Positions 53,320-64,000 of a stretch of DNA of 64,000 bases are shown in pieces. Source of the stretch: Dryas octopetala (Eukaryota > Streptophyta > Magnoliopsida > Rosales > Rosaceae); NCBI GenBank assembly GCA_963921425.1, contig OY992835.1:16678001-16742000 (forward strand). The letters are read 5' to 3'. The notes below the pieces were generated by a model. That model made no database searches and was not told the origin of the DNA. It was given only the letters and a program-made list of their open reading frames with translations. Position 1 is the first letter of the stretch. The number at the start of each line of letters is the position of its first letter. A program made the translations under genes and the position numbers.

Positions 53320-56300
53320 TCAACTTTTGCTCTTCTTCTTTTCTGAAATAAATGAATAAATAAATAGTGAAAACATAGAAACAAAGCAGCTAGGCCCAAT
53401 CTATTGTTTTGGGTAACCTGGTAAGATCCATCCATACGATGACATCATGACAGATAATTAGTCAGATCCAGACTCTTGTTGTGTTTGGGCCCACTAAATC
53501 CAAGGACCAAAATGTTGACTGCCACAGCTTGGTATGTGACAATGAGGCCAATTGATCCATAATAGATAAACTTCAAGTTTTTATGTGGCAAACTCATCCA
53601 CAAGAATAGTGCTCTTCTGTACATCAAGAGTATATATTATAAATTTTTATCTATATAATAAATTATATATAAAATAAATTATAGACATGACAATAAAATG
53701 TGATATCAACAGTATTACTGCAAATTTATACAGAATTGTGTATATTAATTTGTGAAAAGACATTATTGTACCCACAATATAAGATGGAAAAACCCAAAGT
53801 TTAAATATATATATATATTTATGTGTGTGTGTATAATAATATTTTCTTATTAAACAATTTGATCATATCAATCTGCAGGATTGTACATTAAGATATAATT
53901 TCACTTAATTAACAGTTTTAATTGACGATTAATAAGATAATATACTAAATTGTCTTGCAAAAATAATTATATATATTATAAGCTTTTTGTTCCTCTTCTT
54001 GTTCTTTTAGCTAATTAAGTAATTAAGCTTCATCTTTGTAGGATGATATATATCAAACTGTTCCTACGTACGGATTATGTTTGTGTTGTCTCATGGACGT
54101 CCCATCTCTTTTATTGATGTGTCACCCTCATCTGGTTGCCTCTCGACTTTTTCATTTGTCATCCTCATCCTGCTCAATTTAAATCAAGAAAATTATTTAA
54201 AAAATAAAAATAAAAACTAAAGCCATGGAGATTCATCAACATCAGCCCACCCTTGCTGAAAGAAAGGGAAAAGATAATACAACTAGAGTACAAGGTATAG
54301 ATAATCTTTAGGGGTTGAGTACAGACTTATAATTTCAATGGTAGAGCATTTTTTAGTATATGTAGCAAGGAGTATGTCATTCTTTTCTTTTTATAAATAA
54401 AAAATATATATATTTAGAGTGGGATGGGCAAGAAGTCAATATTCCCCCAAAATTTAATTTGCCAATTGAGAAATGTGGGTATGTTTGTTCATGCTCATGG
54501 TAAGACCATGGGGACCCTGCACCAGCTGAAGGTGCAGTTGGCAAAATTATGAGGCAGTACTTGAATGAAAATCTAGAAGAGGACCCATTTTACCACACAA
54601 AATATAACAAGGAAAATGCACTGGTCATGTTGTTGGGGACTTTTTGTGTGTTGAGACCCTCTGCAGACTCTAAGTACCAAAATGCAAAAATTGTACATTA
54701 GAGTTTGTAGTTTTGTTTTCCCCTTTTTGGATAATGCAATTGGTGTGGATCGATCTTAGCAATAATAATACTTGCATGAAAGTTCCAAACTTGGGTTTTG
54801 GCTCTTGTCCCCCTTATGTCCAAACTAAGGTTTTTGCATTATTTAAGCAAAGAAATCCAAATGTATAGCATGGAATTCACATGAAACACAACTATTAATT
54901 TGTAGAAGTGTACGTACAATTGTTCCAAGAAATTCTTAGTTTGAATCATATTTTTGGTTACTCCTTACTATTTTTACATTAGCCAAATTTTGCACATTCT
55001 AAATTCTTTTAATCTTTTTTGTTCTTTAGCTTTAAACTTTCAACCTAAATTAAGAATTCGAGTATTACTTAAGCAGGTATAAATGTCATTTGAGCTGGTT
55101 CGAGCACTACTACTTGAAGATTATATTTTTATGTCTATAAAAAAATAGACTAAAAATGAATGAAAAATGGCTTTTTTTCATAATTGTACCTACTGGGTAA
55201 ATGGTAATTCTTAGATTATCATGATAATCACATATAATACAAGTCTTAATCCCAATCCCATAGTGATGGGCCTGGTGCATGTGGGTGTTGAAGGTGGGGT
55301 TCAATAATTGACAATGTGCAGCAGCCTAGCAGCTGTGGCCAGTGGGGTGGTATACATTTTTTAGACAAGGAGTGGATGGAGTGTGTCTTGCTTTGCTTAT
55401 TAGGTAATCAATCTTTGAACTTAATTCCAAGCATGCAATTATACAATTTATACTTGAAGTGAAAGGCCAGATGAGTCCTAAGCTAGCTAGCTGGTTTCTA
55501 CTTTCTACACAACCTAACATGTGCTTTAACTTGGGTGGGGTCAAATTCATTCAAAGCTCATTAACACTGGCTCACTGTCACAGACTCACAACTAATCATA
55601 TCATATGTACGGTCTAATTTAAATTGTGAATGGGTAATACCGTAATACATAGAGGCTGACAAAGGTCCCCGTAAAGCAACCACTCCCACCAATGTAGTGC
55701 CACCGTCCACATGAATTGGGATTTGGGCTCCTTTCATTGGATTGCCATTTTGACCTCATTCTTTTAATAATCCTAATTAAAAAAGTGAATTCATTATATT
55801 TTTTATATAATTTTTTAATAGAATTTACTTTATATAAAATTTCAACGATTCAAATATTTTATTTTTTAGATTTTTATTAAAAAATTATCTTTATAAAAAA
55901 TTAGATAAATTAAAAATTATTTATCTACAAAGATTAAGGAGTCAACAAAATAAACACTTAAAATATTAACCATTTAATTATTATAGATAAATGATTTTTG
56001 ATTTACCTAATTTTTTACAAAGATGATCTTTTAATGAAAACCTACAAAATAAACGGTTTGAATCGTTAAATTCCTATATAGAATGGGCTACATTAAAAAT
56101 TTATGTCAAAATTTATTTCAAAAATAGAATGTCATAGATCTTTCTTCTCTAAGTTATTTTTATATTATAATTTAAAATTTTCTTACAAAAGTTTTATTTA
56201 AAAACAAAAAATCTTCATGTGAACGAAAGCTGTGTTTGTCAATTGCAAGACATAAAAGTCAATGTCCAAAACAACTGCTTGACCATGTTCTATGATTTCT

Positions 56301-57190
56301 ATCCAATAATTATAATTAAAAAATAATAATTTTTATTATTATGATGCATATTTTAATGTTGGAGGAGATAGGAATCTGCTTTTTTTAATTTTGCTTTTAG
56401 GCAACATGCCAACATACTGTCATGCGTAGAGGAGATAAGATTTGATCTGTGTTGCGATTTATTGACAGGAAATGACAAAAAGCAACAAGATTCTATCAAC
56501 AATTTTAACTAAAATGGAATTCCCACCATGATAATCAAACAAATGAATGACCATCATGGCATCATCAACGTATATTGCTTACAAGTTACAACCTTTAACT
56601 AAATGAAGTGATGAGTCCAAAAGTACTGGGGTCCACCTGTTTTTAGTTTTTTCAATTTAATTATTTTATATAAAAAAATTTATATATTGTATGTGATAGT
56701 AATGCCGTATGACATGTGAATATAGTGTTATGAACCAAAGTATTAAATTACTCGTGCAATATAATTATAAATGTGCTAGAAATAAGATTTTATCTAAAAA
56801 TGATATTGTGCAATTTGAGAAAAATATATTAGTACTTGATATTTATTATTTATTGTGAGACTATTGTATTGTGCAATTTGGAGAAAAGTATATTAGTTCT
56901 TGATATACTAGTGGATTTCTTAATTAATAAATAAATAAAACATAACCCAACGAGTTGATGGATCTGTGTAGGGAAGAGAAGGTCTACTGCTCCCACACAA
57001 CAAATTAAAGTTTCTCCATCAATTCGCTTTTATAACTCAACTCAATTTATTCGTTCATATTTTTTTTTTAAATGATAGCAAAACTAGATTTATGACCATC
57101 ACAAATTAATCAAGATCTTTGTAAGAAAGAAAGTTGCTATCTGGGAAATTGACCTTATATATAGATGCGCAATTGACGAGAGACACTTTC
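53320..57190. other. Gene-free AT-rich DNA
   Basis: Runs of (TA)n and TTAAAT-type sequence. A degenerate foldback at about 55795-56105 has arms resembling TTTATATAAAATTTCAACG / CGTTAAATTCCTATATAGA. No gene is supported. Confidence 0.5.
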
Positions 57191-57203
57191 ATGGAGCATA
57201 TTG

Positions 57204-57272
57204 GGGCATGTTTCACAATGAGATAGGTCCCACAACATGTGAGTCTCACCTACCTCATTGTAAGACATGCCC
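57204..57272. repeat. Short hairpin, stem about 26 bp
   Basis: GGGCATGTTTCACAATGAGA on the left pairs with GGGCATGTCTTACAATGAGG from the reversed right arm. The loop region carries GGTCCCAC and GTCTCACC. It resembles the longer hairpin at 58912-59008. Confidence 0.65.
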
Positions 57273-57700
57273 GTAGAAGTGTTAGTATATGTTTTGGAGT
57301 AGATGATTCTATCTCTGAAGCCCATGAATTGGGAGCAATGTAATGAAGCCCACCTATAACAAAAAGACCATGTGGTTGTGAAGCACCAGCTACAGTCTAC
57401 ATAGATATATGTAGACAGGAACATGATAGACATGAATCATATGATCAACTATTGCTTCCTACCACCTTATACATATATTTAGCAGGGCAGAGGGCTATCC
57501 ACGCATGCACGCTTAGACCCACTCTATTAATGTTGATTTCCATCATCTCCAACTACATAATTTCACATGCCATGCATCTTTTGCTTTTAATGATAAATAA
57601 GAGAAAGACATTTAACAACTTTAATCTTTTTTTATTTTTTAGTGATGCACAATGCAACCAGTGGGCGTGGTCTCTGCTGCTATATGCACCCACTTGGGTG

Positions 57701-57749
57701 GTGTGAAGTGTGAAGTGCGAAGTGTGAAGTGTGAAGTGTGAAGTGTGAA
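57701..57749. repeat. (GTGTGAA)7 minisatellite
   Basis: Seven tandem 7 bp units, the third with one substitution (GTGCGAA). On the minus strand they create an artificial His/Ser/Phe repeat open frame. Confidence 0.95.
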
Positions 57750-57759
57750 ATGAAAACCA

Positions 57760-58900
57760 AGTTTGAAATTTGAGACAGAGATTGTTCACTTTTATTTGTT
57801 TTGCATTCAAAATTTTTAAAACAACCACTCGTGAGTCGTGACAGAACCACACATGATACATCCCCCAATGCCTTAACTCTTTAGCGCCGCAATTTTAAAG
57901 TTTCTCTTTGTTTTTACTGGAAGATTGTGTATGTAACCCACTAACCCCATTAGGCCATTACCCATCGTTGCTTCGAATTCCAAATTTCAAACTTGAGATA
58001 AGACACTAAACTCTAAACCATGAACCTCAATACTCAGATGAGAATTCTAGTTTAGCTAAAATCTGACATAATTCTAAGCTTCAAATTTGTGATAAAAAAC
58101 TTAATTAACTCCAAGCTTTGAGCCTCAAATATTTCGATTTTGATTCTAAAGTTAATTTCAATTCTCAACCAAACAATGAAATAGATTTCATTGCTTAACT
58201 CCATTGCTATAACCAAAGATCAACTAACTAATCAAAATATTGAAGATCACTTGATACAAAAATGACAAATTAATATGAATTTAAGAGAACTCTTTATCTA
58301 TAAACCAAACACATCATCATAAATCTTATATATAAATTAAACCACTCGATATTGATGGTAGCTAGTGGTGTCAAGAAAAGTGAAGTATACAACGCCAAAT
58401 CGAATCTTTATTTCACTACCAAATCAATAAGTTAAAATTAAAATTCAGACATCTCTTTCAATATTAATACCTATTAAACACATACATTCATTGTCTCAAA
58501 TTCCAGTTATTCGTATGAGACAAAAGTGTTTTTATTTTATTTTTTATTTTTTAAAAAAGAGTTATTTGGGGTGGAAGCTAGGAACTCATGGTTGTTAATT
58601 TGTTATAGTGATTCACACGTACGGGAGAAAAATCTAAGTATAAAAATATGGTTTCCGAATTTCAAAAACTGAGCGCTGTTTGGCTGTTGTTGTTGTTGTC
58701 TTTAATGGAAAATTGCATGCTTCACGCAATTCGGTGCATTAAGTTGAAAAACTGTCCCAACAGTCAAATGGGCGGGAAAGAGCTCTGAGCTCTGCCAAAA
58801 CTGTCCAATATGGGGTGATAATTGGAAAGAGGAATATGGATTATGTGAGGGTTAGGTTTGGTATATATAAAATAAACATGAATGTGATTCCAATTCGAGC
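57760..58900. other. Intergenic, nothing recognised
   Basis: AT-rich spacer without supportable genes. Confidence 0.5.
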
Positions 58901-58911
58901 GAGTCCTCGGT

Positions 58912-59008
58912 GGGGCTTGCCCCCATTGGGGCATCTCTCACATGAGATGGGACCCACATGGTTGTGGGTCCCACCTCATATGAGAGATGCTCCGATGGGA
59001 CAAGCCCC
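58912..59008. repeat. Strong hairpin with 46 bp stem
   Basis: The left arm starts GGGGCTTGCCCCCATTGG and ends ATGGGACCCACA. The right arm reversed starts GGGGCTTGTCCCATCGG and ends GTGGGACCCACA. The loop is about 4 bases. Five substitutions and one single-base gap separate the arms, and all substitutions are transitions. Stem GC content is far above the surrounding DNA. It could be a tiny MITE or a hairpin-RNA source. Confidence 0.85.
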
Positions 59009-59229
59009 GTACAAAATTTATCCTTCCAATTTCAAACACCAGATTGGTCACATCTTGGCCACTTTTGGACTTTCCCACTCCCTCATTGTCACGCAAACAT
59101 TCATGCATGTATATATATGGCTTTGCCCAAATATGCAAGAAATATTCGTTGTAGTGTGTACAATTGTACATGTCTTGTATTGAGTGTATGGACAAAGGAG
59201 TTTGTGAATTTACAACATGCTATATAAGT

Positions 59230-60170
59230 GTGTATACGTATTACCATTTATATAAGAATGAGATACCCATAAGAGAGGAATTGGATTTGATATATTAGTC
59301 CATTTGTATTTGTTATTTACATACAAAATGTATTTACTATATATGGTCTTTTTATAAGATTATTCTCATCTTCTAATAATCGACATAGAAATGACATTTT
59401 TAAATAATTTATTTAATTAACAAAACAACCACTAATATATACGTATATAGAATAACGTACGTCCTATTGAATCAGATTCTAAATTAGTAATGATTGTATA
59501 TATCTTAGCATATATAATATTTAGCATCATTTGCCAATTGCCATCAAAAATGGGAAAGGCCCTTTTGGGTGGTGGGTATATATTTATACAACAGTTGGTT
59601 GGGGGTCATGAAAGGCCATATATGATGGGCATTACAATATTACATTTACAAGTAACTATCTCTTGCAAGATATATGCATGTCATATTGTCATATATGCCT
59701 TTTCCACTTTAATGCCCTTAACTATACATATTTATCAATATATAGTTCTATTCACTTTCTTGATGCTTCAACGTACTTCAATATTTATGCAAATTCCCTA
59801 TTCGTTTTTTCGCATTGCATTTTGTTTAACCTTTAAAAAAATATCTGAAAAATGTTCCACAATATTGTGGGAGTATATATAATAGAAAATTTGAATTAAA
59901 TATCAAATATCAATAGTTTTTTAGAAAAGCAGCAAGACACTAATTTTTTTTAATTTAGGTACTAACCTAGAGCAAAATATTTTGGATTAGGTCATAAATT
60001 GGTTTGATATACAGTTGTGACTGTCGAATAGTCACAATTGTGACTGTTTCAAATTCATAAAAATTCAAAATTTATAAGGGTTTAATGCTTTTCATTTAGG
60101 CTTGGTGGATGAAGTCTTATAACTCAGAAACTAAACATTAAAGTTTAAGCCTTACAAATATTGAAAAAAT
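59230..60170. other. Intergenic, nothing recognised
   Basis: AT-rich. A short palindromic stretch (TTGTGACTGTCGAATAGTCACAA) lies near 60014-60036, possibly the outer end of the following mirror element. Confidence 0.5.
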
Positions 60171-60179
60171 AACAAATCA

Positions 60180-61810
60180 ATAAAAAAGTTAGGTTCAAGT
60201 ACATTTATATCCACCAACTATAAGGTCCATTTTAAGTTGGTCCACGAACTATAAAACATTTCAAATTTTCTCATTAACTATAGGGTTCATTTCAAGTTGC
60301 TCCACGAACTATAAAATATTTCAAATTTCCCCATTAACTATAAGGTTCATTTCAAGTTGGTCCACGAACTAACAAAAAACATATAGAATGGTAGACAAAA
60401 CCGGGTTGACAAAAAAACTGAACCGAACCGGATTATTTATATATTTTATTATAGAGGAGTGCTCTAAAGCTAACCAGTTAGCAAGTTCATACGAAGCTAA
60501 CCATGCTTTTGGGCCCACCACATCACTAATTTCATAATCCGAACCATTAATTATTTAGGCCTTACTTAAAAAATCATCATTGCAAAAAATCAACTAAATC
60601 GAAAATCATGTAGTCATCTAATTGAGATCAAATAAACAGATGATCAGTATTTTCGATAAAAGCATAGAAATAGTTATTATTATAATCAAATGGCTAAATG
60701 ACTTCCGATTTTGAAGATTTTTTTACAGGAATGATATTTGAAGTAGGGCCTAAAAAATAAACAGTTCGAATTTTGAAATTACATTGTGCAGTGGGCCCAA
60801 CATGGTGGTTAGTTTTGTATTAACTTACTAACTAGTTAGTTTTAGAGCATTTTTTATTATTATATATTTTATATTATATAAAAGTTATATATATTGAATA
60901 AAAAAGATGTAAGTTGTTTTTTGCACATGTTAGGGTTTGAACCCATGACCTTGTGAGGAGAGTCAAAGTATGAATTCCCACTACACCACTTAACCACTTA
61001 TGAAATTCAAGTACATGCAATATATTTATATGCAGACTAATACTTGAAATATAATAATTTATAAAATTAAACATAGTTTATCTATCATTTTTTTTAAGAT
61101 ATTATTTTAGGTCTCTATTTAAATATTATCATTGCAAAAAGTCTAAAAATTTTACTAGTTTATATTTTATATAATTTATAATTTCTGTATTGTAAACATA
61201 TTACTAAAAGTCCAAAACTATAATTTATAATTTATATACTAAAATTATTAGGGTATAGGATTAATTTTTAAGGTATAAGGTTTCAGACTTTATGGTTTAG
61301 TGTATAATGTTATGGTGTAGAATACAAATTATAATTTTATAAATTATTATATTTCAAGTATCAGTATACCTATAAATATATTGCATATACTTAAATATCA
61401 TAAGTGACTAAATGATGTAGTGGGAATTCACACTTTCACTCTCCTCAAGTGGTCATGGGTTCGAACTCAGCATGTTCCAAAAACACCTTATACCTTTTTT
61501 ATTCAAAATATATAACTTTTATAGTTATATATTTTGAATAAATAAATATATATATATAAATAATCCGGTTCAGTTCAGTTTTTTTGTCAACCCGATTTTG
61601 TCTATCATTTTGTATGTTTTTTGTTAGTTCGTGGACCAACTTGAAATGAACCATATAGTTAATAGGAAAATTTGAAATGTTTTATAATTCGTGGACCAAC
61701 TTGAAATGAACCCTATAGTTAATGGGGAAATTTAAAATATTTTATAGTTCGTGGACCAATTTAAAATAGACCCTATAGTTGGTGGATATAAATATACTTG
61801 AGCCAAAAAG
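60180..61810. mobile_element. Large mirror-symmetric foldback element
   Basis: The left arm (from 60190) and right arm (to 61803) are inverted copies about the centre near 61190. Each arm starts with three tandem units of about 62 bp containing TTGGTCCACGAACTATAAAA. Next come AAACCGGGTTGACAAAAAAA and the CCGGATTATT motif, then a tRNA-like phrase (GGGTTTGAACCCATGACC on the left, its counterpart GGTCATGGGTTCGAACTC on the right). The outer flanks also share GTGACTGT-type sequence. No coding frame. The left arm is interrupted by another MITE at 60455-60850. Confidence 0.75.
60455..60850. mobile_element. MITE nested in the left arm of the mirror element
   Basis: Inverted ends: TGCTCTAAAGCTAACCAGTTAG on the left and, reversed, TGCTCTAAAACTAACTAGTTAG on the right. 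Inner shared blocks are GGGCCCAC and TAGGCC(T)TAC. The right arm of the host element lacks this segment, which shows that it was inserted later. Possible TTTTATTAT direct repeats flank it, but the alignment is ambiguous. Confidence 0.75.
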
Positions 61811-61814
61811 TTAT

Positions 61815-64000
61815 GACTGTTAGACAGTCACAGCTCAATATAACTATATTTTTAAAAATTAGTACTTAAACTGAAATTTAGTATCTAAAGTGAAATTATA
61901 TAAATATTTTGGTGGTTAAAATAAAAAAACATTATAATTTGGTATCTAAAGTCAACGGATCTTATATATAATTGAATATGAAATTTCTGCATTATATTAT
62001 ATATCTGTCCCATATGTTTGAACTGTTGTGGAAATTTCCATTCGATCTGCAGCTTGGATTTATATATATATATATATGTATACATCAACAATAATTGCAT
62101 GCATATATCTATATATATTTGATCAAAATTTTGGAATTAATCTCTATAGATTAATCAACCAAATATATGAAAACCGCGTTCTTGTTTATTTTAATTTGTA
62201 CCATTAATTTACTGCTCAGATTCTCCTCCACAGCTAACATGCATGGAAAGAAAACTTGGAAAACAACAAAATTTGTGAATATAATAGAACATTTTTTCCT
62301 ATTAAACAACAAAGCACATCCATCCAATGAATGGAAGTGAAAGTTCACAAATACCCTTCACTAAATGAAGCAAAGTTTGCACTCCTAAGAACAAAATTGC
62401 CATTTACTAGCTACCTAGAAGGCTAGAAGGGTGGCTAGTCTTATAGAGGCTAACATAATAAGAGAATAGCTTTATTAAAGTAATATGATTTAGGTTTAGA
62501 CAATCTTGGAAATATGTTAAAAAAAAACAAAAAAATCTTGGAAATAGGGGGAAGTAAGTAGGCGTTTACCTTAAACTAGTAAATAATAATGCATGGTACG
62601 GGGAATATATTGGATCGGTAGGTGTGGAGGAGGAGTGCATGCAAGCCTCTTATCTCTCTCTCTTTTGCATGCTTTGCTTTGTTTATGGGACTCTTAATAT
62701 ATTAATAATACTAATAATATTAATGCATACAAATATACAATACCTTTATAAAAGCTCTCTGGCTCTTTTGCTTTTTCTTTTGTATTTCTGTTACCGTCTC
62801 TTCCGGGCAAGTAAGCCATCACCATTTTCTTTTTGATATCTGAAAGTGAAAGCTTTCTGTATTTTCCTCAACCAATTATATATATATATATGCATACAAT
62901 ATTTTTAATTAGTTTATTATTCTTTATTTTTCTTGCAAAAAAGGCATTATCTCAGCTGTTTTTTCACAACTTGCTTTCTGAAGAATTTTGGTGGAGAATA
63001 AAATTAAACCTCGAGAGATCATAATTAGGCCCATACAAGTCTTTGTTGCAATTACAAGCGATATGAACCATGGAGCTCCACTTTTGTTACCTTTTGATTT
63101 CCATGTGATCATCCTTATGCTTGAGTGGATTAGAAGACATGGCAAGAAGTTTGGTTAAAAGCAAAAAGGCATTATCTCTAGGTTTGCTAATTGCTATGTA
63201 AGCTTCATACACATTGTGACTCGGTTTATGACAGTTTAAATTTTTGGGATCCAAGGAGAATATAAATTGGATATATACATTGTTTGACAGCTAAATGTTT
63301 ATCCATGTGACAACTGACAAGTGACTGCATTTCATTAATTGGTCATAATTACTATCAATGTTGTCAGTCATTCAAAAGCGTGTAAGTGACTGATGCTAAC
63401 AAAATTTTTATCCTAAATATTAAGAAAAAAATAAAAAAAAAATTCATCTCAAAATCAATTGATAATAAAAAAAATATAATCTAAACTCTTATAAACTACT
63501 TTATAGGACCTCACATTTTTTATGTGAGATCTTACTCTTAATACATTTCTGCATGTGCAATATCACTCAAATCTAACATGTGAAAATATGTGTGGCTGTT
63601 CATTTAGCCCAATACGAGTTTACTGTGATATTATAAAAAAATTTAAGTATTTATTCTAAAATCAATTGGCAATATAAATAGTAACCTAAATCTTTATAAA
63701 TTACTATGCAATACCTCAAATTTTCAATATAAAATCTTTAATTCTTTAAAAAAAATATATATATACAAAAACATGTTGAGAATTGAAATAAATATTTAAC
63801 TCAAATAAACAAAGAAAGAAAAAGCCAAGTTTCTCCTTATTTAGACGACCTAATTGAAAATGATGCCAGTGGTGTATGAAATGAACATGGTGTTTCGAGG
63901 TACTCTTCATTGAATTGAATGAAGAGAAGGAAAGTGGTTCATGAGTAACTGGTTGGTAGACTGGTGGTTGCATGCATTATTTTAAGCAGCCTGCTAAAAG
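61815..64000. other. Terminal intergenic DNA
   Basis: AT-rich with (TA)n runs at about 62062-62077 and 62876-62890. Open frames here (up to 75 codons) show no family match. No gene supported up to the window end. Confidence 0.5.

Noticed and set aside
57553-57868. Minus-strand frame with a repeated His-Thr-Ser-His-Phe peptide
   Set aside because: Produced by the seven-fold GTGTGAA minisatellite.
60935-60975. Candidate tRNA gene from the phrase resembling a T-arm
   Set aside because: No acceptor or anticodon stem around it, and the same phrase appears inverted in the other arm of the mirror element.
48900-64000. Conserved plant microRNA gene in the gene-poor tail
   Set aside because: I looked for mature sequences of the common conserved families (such as miR156, 160, 164, 166, 167, 172, 319, 390, 396) and saw none.

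Overview
This is a plant nuclear DNA window from a eudicot, probably a woody rosid. The reasons are AT-rich intergenic DNA, many short introns with GT-AG borders, long CT/GA and TA microsatellites, abundant small inverted-repeat transposons, and seven split genes whose products match plant-specific families. The family-level placement is inference; no species can be named from sequence alone.

Layout. Seven protein-coding genes were rebuilt exon by exon, with open frames and splice phases that join exactly. (1) 2417-5508 (+) phospholipase D alpha-4/epsilon. (2) 7263-9459 (+) calcineurin B-like 10. (3) 15388-17052 (-) FLX-like coiled-coil protein. (4) 20935-25762 (-) cytochrome P450 of the CYP90D brassinosteroid branch. 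(5) 29319-32429 (-) a small conserved one-TM protein of unknown function. (6) 36440-41945 (-) DEAD-box RNA helicase of the RH20/DBP2 type. (7) 44902-48710 (+) organellar mini-ribonuclease III. The window from about 48.9 kb to the end holds no gene I can support.

The genes do not form a pathway; they cover lipid signalling, calcium signalling, flowering-time control, brassinosteroid synthesis, RNA unwinding and chloroplast RNA processing. What ties them together is gene order: as I recall Arabidopsis loci, most have best matches in two paralogous blocks (At1g55140-At1g55180 and At3g13730-At3g13740). The window therefore looks like the undivided ancestral segment.

Between and inside the genes lie many non-autonomous transposons. 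Several are bounded to the base by perfect target-site duplications: five Mutator-type elements with 9-10 bp duplications (5703-6771, 19016-19908, 32646-33159, 33184-33561 with one mismatch, and 34848-35396), one hAT-type with an 8 bp duplication (26725-27530), and one with a 3 bp TAA duplication carrying about 0.5 kb of GGN triplet repeat (52371-53312). There are also long foldbacks whose transcripts would form hairpins (5.7-6.8 kb, 10.6-11.5 kb, 58.9 kb, 60.2-61.8 kb). I found no evidence for a wholly new multi-gene system. The items most worth a second look are the foldback loci, the two GC-AG introns, and an altered fourth EF-hand in the CBL10 protein.
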